A stretch of DNA of 64,000 bases from positions 18,201,613 to 18,265,612 of the forward strand of contig JAQNBH010000007.1 in the NCBI GenBank assembly GCA_028752905.1. Reading direction: 5' to 3'. This DNA comes from Cladorhizidae sp. MBARI D1340-BT2 (Eukaryota; Porifera; Demospongiae; Poecilosclerida; Cladorhizidae). A model generated the notes under the pieces. That model did not search any database. It worked only from the letters and a program-made list of their open reading frames with translations, and was not told the DNA's origin. How positions within the stretch are numbered: position 1 is the first letter of the stretch; each line of letters begins with the position of its first letter. Below are positions 25,701 to 40,700 of the stretch, one piece after another. Both the position numbers and the translations under genes were made by a program.

Positions 25701-28700
25701 TGCAGTGTAGTGTAGAACATGCAGTGTAGTATAGAACATGCAGTGCAGTGTAGAACATGCAGTGCAGTATAGAACATGCAGTGCAGTGTAGAACATGCAG
25801 TGCAGTATAGAACATGCAGTGCAGTATAGAACATGCAGTGTAGTATAGAACATGCAGTGCAGTATAGAACATGCAGTGCAGTGTAGAACATGCAGTGCAG
25901 TGTAGAACATGCAGTGCAGTATAGAACATGCAGTGTAGTATAGAACATGCAGTGCAGTGTAGAACATGCAGTGTAGTATAGAACATGCAGTGCAGTGTAG
26001 AACATGCAGTGCAGTGTAGAACATGCAGTGCAGTACAGAACATGCAGTGCAGTATAGAACATGCAGTGCAGTATAGAACATGCAGTGTAGTATAGAACAT
26101 GCAGTGCAGTATAGAACATGCAGTGCAGTATAGAACATGCAGTGTAGTATAGAACATGCAGTGCAGTATAGAACATGCAGTGCAGTATAGAACATGCAGT
26201 GTAGTATAGAACATGCAGTGCAGTGTAGAACATGCAGTGTAGTATAGAACATGCAGTGTAGTATAGAACATGCAGTGTAGTATAGAACATGCAGTGTAGT
26301 ATAGAACATGCAGTGTAGTATAGAACATGCAGTGCAGTATAGAACATGCAGTNNNNNNNNNNNNNNNNNNNNNNNNNNNNNNNNNNNNNNNNNNNNNNNN
26401 NNNNNNNNNNNNNNNNNNNNNNNNNNNNNNNNNNNNNNNNNNNNNNNNNNNNAGTATAGAACATGCAGTGTAGTATAGAACATGCAGTGCAGTGTAGAAC
26501 ATGCAGTGTAGTATAGAACATGCAGTGCAGTATAGAACATGCAGTGTAGTATAGAACATGCAGTGCAGTGTAGAACATGCAGTGCAGTATAGAACATGCA
26601 GTGTAGTATAGAACATGCAGTGCAGTGTAGAACATGCAGTGCAGTATAGAACATGCAGTGCAGTATAGAACATGCAGTGTAGTATAGAACATGCAGTGTA
26701 GTGTAGAACATGCAGTGTAGTATAGAACATGCAGTGCAGTGTAGAACATGCAGTGTAGTATAGAACATGCAGTGTAGTATAGAACATGCAGTGCAGTGTA
26801 GAACATGCAGTGCAGTGTAGAACATGCAGTGTAGTATAGAACATGCAGTGCAGTATAGAACATGCAGTGTAGTATAGAACATGCAGTGTAGTATAGAACA
26901 TGCAGTGTAGTATAGAACATGCAGTGCAGTATAGAACATGCAGTGCAGTATAGAACATGCAGTGCAGTATAGAACATGCAGTGCAGTATAGAACATGCAG
27001 TGTAGTATAGAACATGCAGTGCAGTGTAGAACATGCAGTGTAGTATAGAACATGCAGTGTAGTATAGAACATGCAGTGTAGTATAGAACATGCAGTGTAG
27101 TGTAGAACATGCAGTGCAGTATAGAACATGCAGTGTAGTATAGAACATGCAGTGTAGTATAGAACATGCAGTGTAGTGTAGAACATGCAGTGCAGTATAG
27201 AACATGCAGTGTAGTATAGAACATGCAGTGTAGTATAGAACATGCAGTGTAGTATAGAACATGCAGTGTAGTATAGAACATGCAGTGTAGTATAGAACAT
27301 GCAGTGTAGTGTAGAACATGCAGTGCAGTATAGAACATGCAGTGCAGTGTAGAACATGCAGTGCAGTATAGAACATGCAGTGTAGTATAGAACATGCAGT
27401 GCAGTATAGAACATGCAGTGTAGTATAGAACATGCAGTGTAGTATAGAACATGCAGTGCAGTATAGAACATGCAGTGCAGTGTAGAACATGCAGTGCAGT
27501 ATAGAACATGCAGTGTAGTATAGAACATGCAGTGCAGTGTAGAACATGCAGTGCAGTATAGAACATGCAGTGCAGTGTAGAACATGCAGTGCAGTATAGA
27601 ACATGCAGTGCAGTGTAGAACATGCAGTGCAGTATAGAACATGCAGTGCAGTGTAGAACATGCAGTGCAGTATAGAACATGCAGTGCAGTATAGAACATG
27701 CAGTGTAGTATAGAACATGCAGTGTAGTATAGAACATGCAGTGTAGTATAGAACATGCAGTGCAGTATAGAACATGCAGTGCAGTATAGAACATGCAGTG
27801 TAGTATAGAACATGCAGTGCAGTATAGAACATGCAGTGCAGTATAGAACATGCAGTGTAGTATAGAACATGCAGTGTAGTATAGAACATGCAGTGTAGTA
27901 TAGAACATGCAGTGCAGTATAGAACATGCAGTGCAGTATAGAACATGCAGTGCAGTGTAGAACATGCAGTGCAGTATAGAACATGCAGTGTAGTGTAGAA
28001 CATGCAGTGCAGTGTAGAACATGCAGTGCAGTATAGAACATGCAGTGTAGTATAGAACATGCAGTGCAGTATAGAACATGCAGTGCAGTATAGAACATGC
28101 AGTGTAGTATAGAACATGCAGTGTAGTATAGAACATGCAGTGCAGTATAGAACATGCAGTGTAGTATAGAACATGCAGTGTAGTATAGAACATGCAGTGC
28201 AGTATAGAACATGCAGTGTAGTATAGAACATGCAGTGCAGTATAGAACATGCAGTGCAGTATAGAACATGCAGTGCAGTGTAGAACATGCAGTGCAGTAT
28301 AGAACATGCAGTGCAGTGTAGAACATGCAGTGCAGTGTAGAACATGCAGTGCAGTGTAGAACATGCAGTGCAGTATAGAACATGCAGTGCAGTGTAGAAC
28401 ATGCAGTGCAGTGTAGAACATGCAGTGCAGTGTAGAACATGCAGTGCAGTGTAGAACATGCAGTGTAGTATAGAACATGCAGTGCAGTATAGAACATGCA
28501 GTGCAGTATAGAACATGCAGTGTAGTATAGAACATGCAGTGTAGTATAGAACATGCAGTGTAGTATAGAACATGCAGTGCAGTATAGAACATGCAGTGCA
28601 GTATAGAACATGCAGTGCAGTATAGAACATGCAGTGCAGTATAGAACATGCAGTGTAGTATAGAACATGCAGTGCAGTGTAGAACATGCAGTGTAGTATA

Positions 28701-31700
28701 GAACATGCAGTGCAGTATAGAACATGCAGTGCAGTGTAGAACATGCAGTGCAGTATAGAACATGCAGTGCAGTGTAGAACATGCAGTGCAGTGTAGAACA
28801 TGCAGTGCAGTGTAGAACATGCAGTGTAGTATAGAACATGCAGTGCAGTGTAGAACATGCAGTGCAGTGTAGAACATGCAGTGTAGTATAGAACATGCAG
28901 TGCAGTATAGAACATGCAGTGCAGTATAGAACATGCAGTGCAGTGTAGAACATGCAGTGCAGTGTAGAACATGCAGTGCAGTGTAGAACATGCAGTGTAG
29001 TATAGAACATGCAGTGTAGTATAGAACATGCAGTGCAGTGTAGAACATGCAGTGTAGTATAGAACATGCAGTGTAGTATAGAACATGCAGTGTAGTATAG
29101 AACATGCAGTGCAGTGTAGAACATGCAGTGCAGTGTAGAACATGCAGTGCAGTATAGAACATGCAGTGCAGTATAGAACATGCAGTGCAGTGTAGAACAT
29201 GCAGTGCAGTGTAGAACATGCAGTGTAGTATAGAACATGCAGTGTAGTATAGAACATGCAGTGCAGTATAGAACATGCAGTGCAGTGTAGAACATGCAGT
29301 GTAGTATAGAACATGCAGTGCAGTGTAGAACATGCAGTGTAGTATAGAACATGCAGTGCAGTGTAGAACATGCAGTGTAGTATAGAACATGCAGTGTAGT
29401 ATAGAACATGCAGTGTAGTATAGAACATGCAGTGTAGTATAGAACATGCAGTGCAGTGTAGAACATGCAGTGTAGTATAGAACATGCAGTGCAGTGTAGA
29501 ACATGCAGTGCAGTATAGAACATGCAGTGCAGTATAGAACATGCAGTGTAGTATAGAACATGCAGTGCAGTGTAGAACATGCAGTGCAGTATAGAACATG
29601 CAGTGTAGTATAGAACATGCAGTGCAGTGTAGAACATGCAGTGCAGTATAGAACATGCAGTGCAGTATAGAACATGCAGTGCAGTATAGAACATGCAGTG
29701 CAGTGTAGAACATGCAGTGTAGTATAGAACATGCAGTGTAGTATAGAACATGCAGTGTAGTACAGAACATGCAGTGCAGTGTAGAACATGCAGTGTAGTA
29801 TAGAACATGCAGTGCAGTAGTAGAACATGCAGTGCAGTATAGAACATGCAGTGCAGTATAGAACATGCAGTGCAGTATAGAACATGCAGTGTAGTATAGA
29901 ACATGCAGTGCAGTATAGAACATGCAGTGCAGTATAGAACATGCAGTGCAGTATAGAACATGCAGTGTAGTATAGAACATGCAGTGCAGTGTAGAACATG
30001 CAGTGCAGTATAGAACATGCAGTGCAGTATAGAACATGCAGTGTAGTATAGAACATGCAGTGCAGTGTAGAACATGCAGTGCAGTATAGAACATGCAGTG
30101 TAGTATAGAACATGCAGTGTAGTATAGAACATGCAGTGTAGTATAGAACATGCAGTGCAGTATAGAACATGCAGTGTAGTATAGAACATGCAGTGCAGTA
30201 TAGAACATGCAGTGTAGTATAGAACATGCAGTGTAGAACATGCAGTGCAGTGTAGAACATGCAGTGCAGTATAGAACATGCAGTGCAGTATAGAACATGC
30301 AGTGTAGTATAGAACATGCAGTGTAGTATAGAACATGCAGTGCAGTATAGAACATGCAGTGCAGTATAGAACATGCAGTGTAGTATAGAACATGCAGTGT
30401 AGTATAGAACATGCAGTGCAGTATAGAACATGCAGTGCAGTATAGAACATGCAGTGTAGTATAGAACATGCAGTGTAGTATAGAACATGCAGTGTAGTAT
30501 AGAACATGCAGTGTAGTACAGAACATGCAGTGCAGTATAGAACATGCAGTGCAGTATAGAACATGCAGTGTAGTATAGAACATGCAGTGCAGTATAGAAC
30601 ATGCAGTGCAGTATAGAACATGCAGTGCAGTATAGAACATGCAGTGCAGTGTAGAACATGCAGTGCAGTATAGAACATGCAGTGTAGTATAGAACATGCA
30701 GTGTAGTATAGAACATGCAGTGCAGTATAGAACATGCAGTGTAGTATAGAACATGCAGTGTAGTATAGAACATGCAGTGCAGTATAGAACATGCAGTGCA
30801 GTGTAGAACATGCAGTGTAGTATAGAACATGCAGTGCAGTGTAGAACATGCAGTGTAGTATAGAACATGCAGTGTAGAACATGCAGTGCAGTATAGAACA
30901 TGCAGTGTAGTATAGAACATGCAGTGTAGTATAGAACATGCAGTGTAGTATAGAACATGCAGTGCAGTGTAGAACATGCAGTGCAGTATAGAACATGCAG
31001 TGTAGTATAGAACATGCAGTGTAGTATAGAACATGCAGTGCAGTATAGAACATGCAGTGCAGTGTAGAACATGCAGTGTAGTATAGAACATGCAGTGCAG
31101 TGTAGAACATGCAGTGTAGTATAGAACATGCAGTGTAGAACATGCAGTGCAGTATAGAACATGCAGTGTAGTATAGAACATGCAGTGTAGTATAGAACAT
31201 GCAGTGTAGTATAGAACATGCAGTGTAGTATAGAACATGCAGTGCAGTATAGAACATGCAGTGCAGTGTAGAACATGCAGTGTAGTATAGAACATGCAGT
31301 GCAGTGTAGAACATGCAGTGTAGTATAGAACATGCAGTGTAGAACATGCAGTGCAGTGTAGAACATGCAGTGCAGTATAGAACATGCAGTGTAGAACATG
31401 CAGTGCAGTATAGAACATGCAGTGCAGTATAGAACATGCAGTGTAGTATAGAACATGCAGTGCAGTATAGAACATGCAGTGCAGTGTAGAACATGCAGTG
31501 TAGTATAGAACATGCAGTGCAGTATAGAACATGCAGTGTAGTATAGAACATGCAGTGCAGTGTAGAACATGCAGTGTAGTATAGAACATGCAGTGCAGTG
31601 TAGAACATGCAGTGTAGTGTAGAACATGCAGTGCAGTGTAGAACATGCAGTGTAGTATAGAACATGCAGTGCAGTATAGAACATGCAGTGTAGTATAGAA

Positions 31701-34700
31701 CATGCAGTGCAGTATAGAACATGCAGTGTAGTATAGAACATGCAGTGCAGTGTAGAACATGCAGTGTAGTATAGAACATGCAGTGCAGTATAGAACATGC
31801 AGTGTAGTATAGAACATGCAGTGTAGTGTAGAACATGCAGTGTAGTATAGAACATGCAGTGTAGTGTAGAACATGCAGTGCAGTATAGAACATGCAGTGC
31901 AGTATAGAACATGCAGTGTAGTATAGAACATGCAGTGTAGTATAGAACATGCAGTGTAGTATAGAACATGCAGTGTAGTATAGAACATGCAGTGCAGTAT
32001 AGAACATGCAGTGCAGTATAGAACATGCAGTGCAGTATAGAACATGCAGTGTAGTATAGAACATGCAGTGTAGTATAGAACATGCAGTGCAGTGTAGAAC
32101 ATGCAGTGTAGTGTAGAACATGCAGTGCAGTGTAGAACATGCAGTGCAGTGTAGAACATGCAGTGCAGTATAGAACATGCAGTGCAGTATAGAACATGCA
32201 GTGTAGTGTAGAACATGCAGTGTAGTATAGAACATGCAGTGCAGTATAGAACATGCAGTGCAGTATAGAACATGCAGTGCAGTATAGAACATGCAGTGTA
32301 GTATAGAACATGCAGTGCAGTATAGAACATGCAGTGCAGTGTAGAACATGCAGTGCAGTATAGAACATGCAGTGCAGTGTAGAACATGCAGTGTAGTGTA
32401 GAACATGCAGTGCAGTATAGAACATGCAGTGCAGTATAGAACATGCAGTGCAGTATAGAACATGCAGTGTAGTGTAGAACATGCAGTGTAGTATAGAACA
32501 TGCAGTGTAGTGTAGAACATGCAGTGTAGTATAGAACATGCAGTGCAGTATAGAACATGCAGTGCAGTGTAGAACATGCAGTGCAGTGTAGAACATGCAG
32601 TGCAGTATAGAACATGCAGTGTAGTATAGAACATGCAGTGTAGTATAGAACATGCAGTGCAGTATAGAACATGCAGTGTAGTATAGAACATGCAGTGTAG
32701 TGTAGAACATGCAGTGCAGTATAGAACATGCAGTGCAGTATAGAACATGCAGTGTAGTATAGAACATGCAGTGCAGTATAGAACATGCAGTGTAGTATAG
32801 AACATGCAGTGCAGTATAGAACATGCAGTGTAGTATAGAACATGCAGTGCAGTATAGAACATGCAGTGCAGTGTAGAACATGCAGTGTAGTATAGAACAT
32901 GCAGTGCAGTATAGAACATGCAGTGTAGTATAGAACATGCAGTGCAGTATAGAACATGCAGTGTAGTATAGAACATGCAGTGCAGTATAGAACATGCAGT
33001 GTAGTATAGAACATGCAGTGCAGTATAGAACATGCAGTGCAGTATAGAACATGCAGTGTAGTATAGAACATGCAGTGTAGTATAGAACATGCAGTGCAGT
33101 ATAGAACATGCAGTGCAGTATAGAACATGCAGTGCAGTGTAGAACATGCAGTGCAGTGTAGAACATGCAGTGTAGTATAGAACATGCAGTGTAGTATAGA
33201 ACATGCAGTGCAGTATAGAACATGCAGTGCAGTATAGAACATGCAGTGCAGTATAGAACATGCAGTGTAGTATAGAACATGCAGTGCAGTATAGAACATG
33301 CAGTGCAGTATAGAACATGCAGTGTAGTATAGAACATGCAGTGTAGTATAGAACATGCAGTGTAGTATAGAACATGCAGTGTAGTATAGAACATGCAGTG
33401 TAGTATAGAACATGCAGTGCAGTGTAGAACATGCAGTGCAGTGTAGAACATGCAGTGTAGTATAGAACATGCAGTGCAGTATAGAACATGCAGTGTAGTA
33501 TAGAACATGCAGTGCAGTATAGAACATGCAGTGTAGTATAGAACATGCAGTGTAGTGTAGAACATGCAGTGTAGTGTAGAACATGCAGTGTAGTATAGAA
33601 CATGCAGTGTAGTATAGAACATGCAGTGCAGTATAGAACATGCAGTGTAGTATAGAACATGCAGTGTAGTATAGAACATGCAGTGCAGTGTAGAACATGC
33701 AGTGTAGTATAGAACATGCAGTGTAGTATAGAACATGCAGTGCAGTATAGAACATGCAGTGTAGTATAGAACATGCAGTGTAGTATAGAACATGCAGTGT
33801 AGTATAGAACATGCAGTGCAGTGTAGAACATGCAGTGTAGTATAGAACATGCAGTGCAGTATAGAACATGCAGTGCAGTATAGAACATGCAGTGTAGTAT
33901 AGAACATGCAGTGTAGTATAGAACATGCAGTGTAGTATAGAACATGCAGTGTAGTATAGAACATGCAGTGCAGTATAGAACATGCAGTGTAGTATAGAAC
34001 ATGCAGTGTAGTATAGAACATGCAGTGCAGTATAGAACATGCAGTGTAGTATAGAACATGCAGTGTAGTATAGAACATGCAGTGCAGTGTAGAACATGCA
34101 GTGTAGTATAGAACATGCAGTGTAGTATAGAACATGCAGTGCAGTATAGAACATGCAGTGTAGTATAGAACATGCAGTGTAGTATAGAACATGCAGTGTA
34201 GTATAGAACATGCAGTGCAGTGTAGAACATGCAGTGTAGTATAGAACATGCAGTGTAGTATAGAACATGCAGTGCAGTATAGAACATGCAGTGTAGTATA
34301 GAACATGCAGTGTAGTATAGAACATGCAGTGCAGTGTAGAACATGCAGTGTAGTATAGAACATGCAGTGCAGTATAGAACATGCAGTGCAGTATAGAACA
34401 TGCAGTGTAGTATAGAACATGCAGTGCAGTATAGAACATGCAGTGTAGTATAGAACATGCAGTGCAGTATAGAACATGCAGTGCAGTATAGAACATGCAG
34501 TGTAGTATAGAACATGCAGTGCAGTATAGAACATGCAGTGCAGTATAGAACATGCAGTGTAGTATAGAACATGCAGTGTAGTATAGAACATGCAGTGCAG
34601 TATAGAACATGCAGTGTAGTATAGAACATGCAGTGCAGTATAGAACATGCAGTGCAGTATAGAACATGCAGTGCAGTATAGAACATGCAGTGTAGTGTAG

Positions 34701-37700
34701 AACATGCAGTGTAGTATAGAACATGCAGTGTAGTATAGAACATGCAGTGTAGTATAGAACATGCAGTGTAGTATAGAACATGCAGTGCAGTGTAGAACAT
34801 GCAGTGCAGTGTAGAACATGCAGTGCAGTGTAGAACATGCAGTGCAGTATAGAACATGCAGTGTAGTATAGAACATGCAGTGTAGAACATGCAGTGCAGT
34901 ATAGAACATGCAGTGCAGTATAGAACATGCAGTGCAGTATAGAACATGCAGTGCAGTATAGAACATGCAGTGCAGTATAGAACATGCAGTGTAGTATAGA
35001 ACATGCAGTGTAGTATAGAACATGCAGTGTAGTGTAGAACATGCAGTGCAGTATAGAACATGCAGTGCAGTGTAGAACATGCAGTGCAGTATAGAACATG
35101 CAGTGTAGTATAGAACATGCAGTGCAGTATAGAACATGCAGTGTAGTGTAGAACATGCAGTGTAGTATAGAACATGCAGTGCAGTATAGAACATGCAGTG
35201 TAGTATAGAACATGCAGTGCAGTATAGAACATGCAGTGTAGTATAGAACATGCAGTGCAGTGTAGAACATGCAGTGTAGTATAGAACATGCAGTGCAGTA
35301 TAGAACATGCAGTGCAGTGTAGAACATGCAGTGTAGTATAGAACATGCAGTGTAGTATAGAACATGCAGTGTAGTATAGAACATGCAGTGTAGTATAGAA
35401 CATGCAGTGTAGTGTAGAACATGCAGTGCAGTATAGAACATGCAGTGTAGTATAGAACATGCAGTGTAGTATAGAACATGCAGTGTAGTATAGAACATGC
35501 AGTGTAGTATAGAACATGCAGTGCAGTGTAGAACATGCAGTGTAGTATAGAACATGCAGTGCAGTATAGAACATGCAGTGTAGTATAGAACATGCAGTGT
35601 AGTATAGAACATGCAGTGTAGTGTAGAACATGCAGTGCAGTATAGAACATGCAGTGTAGTATAGAACATGCAGTGTAGTATAGAACATGCAGTGTAGTAT
35701 AGAACATGCAGTGTAGTATAGAACATGCAGTGTAGTGTAGAACATGCAGTGCAGTGTAGAACATGCAGTGCAGTATAGAACATGCAGTGCAGTATAGAAC
35801 ATGCAGTGTAGTATAGAACATGCAGTGCAGTGTAGAACATGCAGTGCAGTATAGAACATGCAGTGTAGTATAGAACATGCAGTGCAGTATAGAACATGCA
35901 GTGCAGTATAGAACATGCAGTGCAGTGTAGAACATGCAGTGTAGAACATGCAGTGCAGTATAGAACATGCAGTGCAGTATAGAACATGCAGTGTAGTATA
36001 GAACATGCAGTGCAGTATAGAACATGCAGTGTAGAACATGCAGTGCAGTATAGAACATGCAGTGCAGTGTAGAACATGCAGTGTAGTATAGAACATGCAG
36101 TGCAGTGTAGAACATGCAGTGTAGTATAGAACATGCAGTGCAGTATAGAACATGCAGTGTAGTATAGAACATGCAGTGTAGTATAGAACATGCAGTGTAG
36201 TATAGAACATGCAGTGCAGTATAGAACATGCAGTGTAGAACATGCAGTGCAGTATAGAACATGCAGTGTAGTATAGAACATGCAGTGCAGTATAGAACAT
36301 GCAGTGCAGTATAGAACATGCAGTGTAGTATAGAACATGCAGTGCAGTATAGAACATGCAGTGTAGAACATGCAGTGCAGTATAGAACATGCAGTGCAGT
36401 GTAGAACATGCAGTGTAGTATAGAACATGCAGTGCAGTGTAGAACATGCAGTGTAGTATAGAACATGCAGTGCAGTATAGAACATGCAGTGTAGTATAGA
36501 ACATGCAGTGTAGTATAGAACATGCAGTGTAGTATAGAACATGCAGTGCAGTATAGAACATGCAGTGCAGTATAGAACATGCAGTGTAGTATAGAACATG
36601 CAGTGTAGTATAGAACATGCAGTGTAGTATAGAACATGCAGTGTAGTATAGAACATGCAGTGCAGTATAGAACATGCAGTGTAGTATAGAACATGCAGTG
36701 TAGTATAGAACATGCAGTGTAGTATAGAACATGCAGTGTAGTATAGAACATGCAGTGCAGTGTAGAACATGCAGTGTAGTATAGAACATGCAGTGCAGTA
36801 TAGAACATGCAGTGTAGTATAGAACATGCAGTGCAGTATAGAACATGCAGTGCAGTATAGAACATGCAGTGCAGTATAGAACATGCAGTGCAGTATAGAA
36901 CATGCAGTGTAGTATAGAACATGCAGTGTAGTATAGAACATGCAGTGTAGTATAGAACATGCAGTGCAGTATAGAACATGCAGTGCAGTATAGAACATGC
37001 AGTGTAGTATAGAACATGCAGTGTAGTATAGAACATGCAGTGCAGTATAGAACATGCAGTGTAGTATAGAACATGCAGTGCAGTATAGAACATGCAGTGC
37101 AGTATAGAACATGCAGTGTAGAACATGCAGTGTAGTATAGAACATGCAGTGTAGTGTAGAACATGCAGTGCAGTATAGAACATGCAGTGCAGTGTAGAAC
37201 ATGCAGTGTAGAACATGCAGTGTAGTATAGAACATGCAGTGTAGTATAGAACATGCAGTGCAGTGTAGAACATGCAGTGTAGTATAGAACATGCAGTGTA
37301 GTATAGAACATGCAGTGTAGTATAGAACATGCAGTGTAGAACATGCAGTGTAGTATAGAACATGCAGTGTAGTATAGAACATGCAGTGCAGTATAGAACA
37401 TGCAGTGTAGTATAGAACATGCAGTGTAGAACATGCAGTGCAGTATAGAACATGCAGTGCAGTATAGAACATGCAGTGTAGTATAGAACATGCAGTGTAG
37501 AACATGCAGTGCAGTATAGAACATGCAGTGCAGTATAGAACATGCAGTGTAGTATAGAACATGCAGTGCAGTATAGAACATGCAGTGTAGTATAGAACAT
37601 GCAGTGTAGTATAGAACATGCAGTGTAGTATAGAACATGCAGTGTAGAACATGCAGTGCAGTATAGAACATGCAGTGCAGTATAGAACATGCAGTGTAGT

Positions 37701-40700
37701 ATAGAACATGCAGTGTAGTATAGAACATGCAGTGCAGTATAGAACATGCAGTGCAGTATAGAACATGCAGTGCAGTGTAGAACATGCAGTGTAGTATAGA
37801 ACATGCAGTGTAGTATAGAACATGCAGTGTAGTATAGAACATGCAGTGCAGTATAGAACATGCAGTGCAGTGTAGAACATGCAGTGCAGTGTAGAACATG
37901 CAGTGCAGTATAGAACATGCAGTGTAGTATAGAACATGCAGTGCAGTATAGAACATGCAGTGCAGTGTAGAACATGCAGTGCAGTGTAGAACATGCAGTG
38001 TAGTATAGAACATGCAGTGCAGTATAGAACATGCAGTGCAGTATAGAACATGCAGTGCAGTATAGAACATGCAGTGCAGTGTAGAACATGCAGTGTAGTA
38101 TAGAACATGCAGTGTAGTATAGAACATGCAGTGCAGTATAGAACATGCAGTGCAGTGTAGAACATGCAGTGTAGTATAGAACATGCAGTGCAGTATAGAA
38201 CATGCAGTGTAGTATAGAACATGCAGTGCAGTATAGAACATGCAGTGTAGTATAGAACATGCAGTGCAGTGTAGAACATGCAGTGTAGTATAGAACATGC
38301 AGTGTAGTATAGAACATGCAGTGCAGTGTAGAACATGCAGTGTAGTATAGAACATGCAGTGTAGTATAGAACATGCAGTGCAGTATAGAACATGCAGTGT
38401 AGTATAGAACATGCAGTGCAGTATAGAACATGCAGTGCAGTGTAGAACATGCAGTGTAGTATAGAACATGCAGTGTAGTATAGAACATGCAGTGTAGTGT
38501 AGAACATGCAGTGCAGTATAGAACATGCAGTGTAGTATAGAACATGCAGTGTAGTGTAGAACATGCAGTGTAGTATAGAACATGCAGTGCAGTATAGAAC
38601 ATGCAGTGTAGTATAGAACATGCAGTGTAGTATAGAACATGCAGTGTAGTATAGAACATGCAGTGTAGTATAGAACATGCAGTGTAGTATAGAACATGCA
38701 GTGCAGTGTAGAACATGCAGTGCAGTATAGAACATGCAGTGCAGTATAGAACATGCAGTGCAGTATAGAACATGCAGTGTAGTATAGAACATGCAGTGCA
38801 GTATAGAACATGCAGTGTAGTGTAGAACATGCAGTGCAGTATAGAACATGCAGTGTAGTGTAGAACATGCAGTGCAGTATAGAACATGCAGTGCAGTGTA
38901 GAACATGCAGTGTAGTATAGAACATGCAGTGCAGTATAGAACATGCAGTGTAGTATAGAACATGCAGTGTAGAACATGCAGTGTAGTATAGAACATGCAG
39001 TGCAGTGTAGAACATGCAGTGTAGTATAGAACATGCAGTGTAGTATAGAACATGCAGTGTAGTACAGAACATGCAGTGTAGTATAGAACATGCAGTGCAG
39101 TATAGAACATGCAGTGCAGTGTAGAACATGCAGTGCAGTGTAGAACATGCAGTGCAGTGTAGAACATGCAGTGAACATGCATTGCAGCTGACTGGGCCTC
39201 TGGTTTATTCCTGTCCCTTATCAACACTTGAAGTGTTGAGAGTGTCCAAGTTGGTTAGATTTTGTGTCAAAATGAGTATTAGCCGAGATACTTTTTTTTA
39301 ATACATTTTAAGGTCCACCATTTTGTTATGTGGTTTAACCCTATATATATAAGGAGTGGTATCGCACTCTCTTAATGATATTTTGCACACATACACACAC
39401 ATACACACACACACAGCACACACACACGCACACAACACACAAAGTTGTTGGATGCTAACTTCTTTAATGTTTTTCTAATTCTTAGGCAGTACTAACAAGG
39501 AGTTTAACTTCCGCCATGACTGGAACTCTCTAATTAGCCATGATGACTCTCTCATGATGAAGCATTATTCCAAGGACTACTTTCCTCAAGCCGATGACTA
39601 TGTAAGACTCTATGATATGGAGATGTAGAGGGGAAGTCTTGCATATGCCATGGAAATATAAATGTATGCTCACCTGACAACCTCATAGCTGGTTTCTTGT
39701 AGCCGCCACTGAAGTGGAAGGTTAACTTTTTCAGGCCGAATATTAAAATATCGCGACACATGTGTGTGCCTGAGTCATGTGACCTGGTAACAGCTAGAGC
39801 CAAGGGTGCCTTCTTGAAGGCTCTATTACGCTGGCACTATTTATATGCTGGCTGGCATAGTGACAGTCTTGGAATTATTTTTTGTTTCTCTAGCTCGCTA
39901 ATGTTTAGGCTGTCCACCATACAAGTCATAAGCTAGCTAGTACCTCTGTCTTCAAGCTCTAGTATGGCAGGCAATGGTTCTCTCTAAGAGCACTTCCACT
40001 TTATATGCATTAAATGGTTGCTTGCCTTCAGGTAGAGTACCTCTGTCTTCAAGCTCTAGTATGGCAGGCAATGGTTCTCTCTAAGAGCACTTCCACTTTA
40101 TACGCATTAAATCGTTGCTTGCCTTCAGCTAGAGCCAGCCATATGCTGTAACTACTCATTTCATTATTCTTTTGCTTTTTGCCGAAGACACGGCACTTGC
40201 CACTGTTAATCTTGCCACTTCAAAGACGCCACTTGCTGCTATAACCCTCTCCATTTCCGCACCTGTGATGTTATTCTAGTAGAGGAGGGTTAGATGCAGC
40301 TTTGCCAGTCAACAGCTTGAGTTGGATCTCAATGTGTGATCTTTAACAAAGCTTTTTAGTAATGGCAACCTATTTCGATCTTTGTGCGGATGTATCCTCT
40401 CTACTGTCAGGAAGTGAAACCTGGATACACACAGCTATATCCACTATCAGCTCTGAAGTGTTAATTCCTGATTAGTTATGGCTCAGTTCATGTCTGTTGC
40501 TTTTCATTCAAATGTGCATGGGCACTTCGCTCAATCACACGACTATTTAATCAATTTTCAGTATGCACCAGCAAGTCACCAAACCAATTGTGTGGTGGTA
40601 TATAGCCGTGTAATAAGTCTGAATGTCTAGCAGAGACTGCGGTAGCACTCCCTGCATTGGTTTGATCCACTTTTTTAAATGGTGGATGGCAACTTCTCCG

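Noticed and set aside
19858..39180. RBFOX-type GCATG sites in the 19-bp unit as a splicing platform
   Set aside because: GCATG occurs only on the antisense strand of the unit, so FOXRED2-like pre-mRNA would not contain it.
19706..39227. Three minus-strand open frames of about 6,450-6,490 codons
   Set aside because: They come from a 19-bp repeat whose reverse complement lacks stops in all phases. The assembly gap is translated as X, the variation is at the DNA level with no codon-phase preference, and the frames overlap completely.
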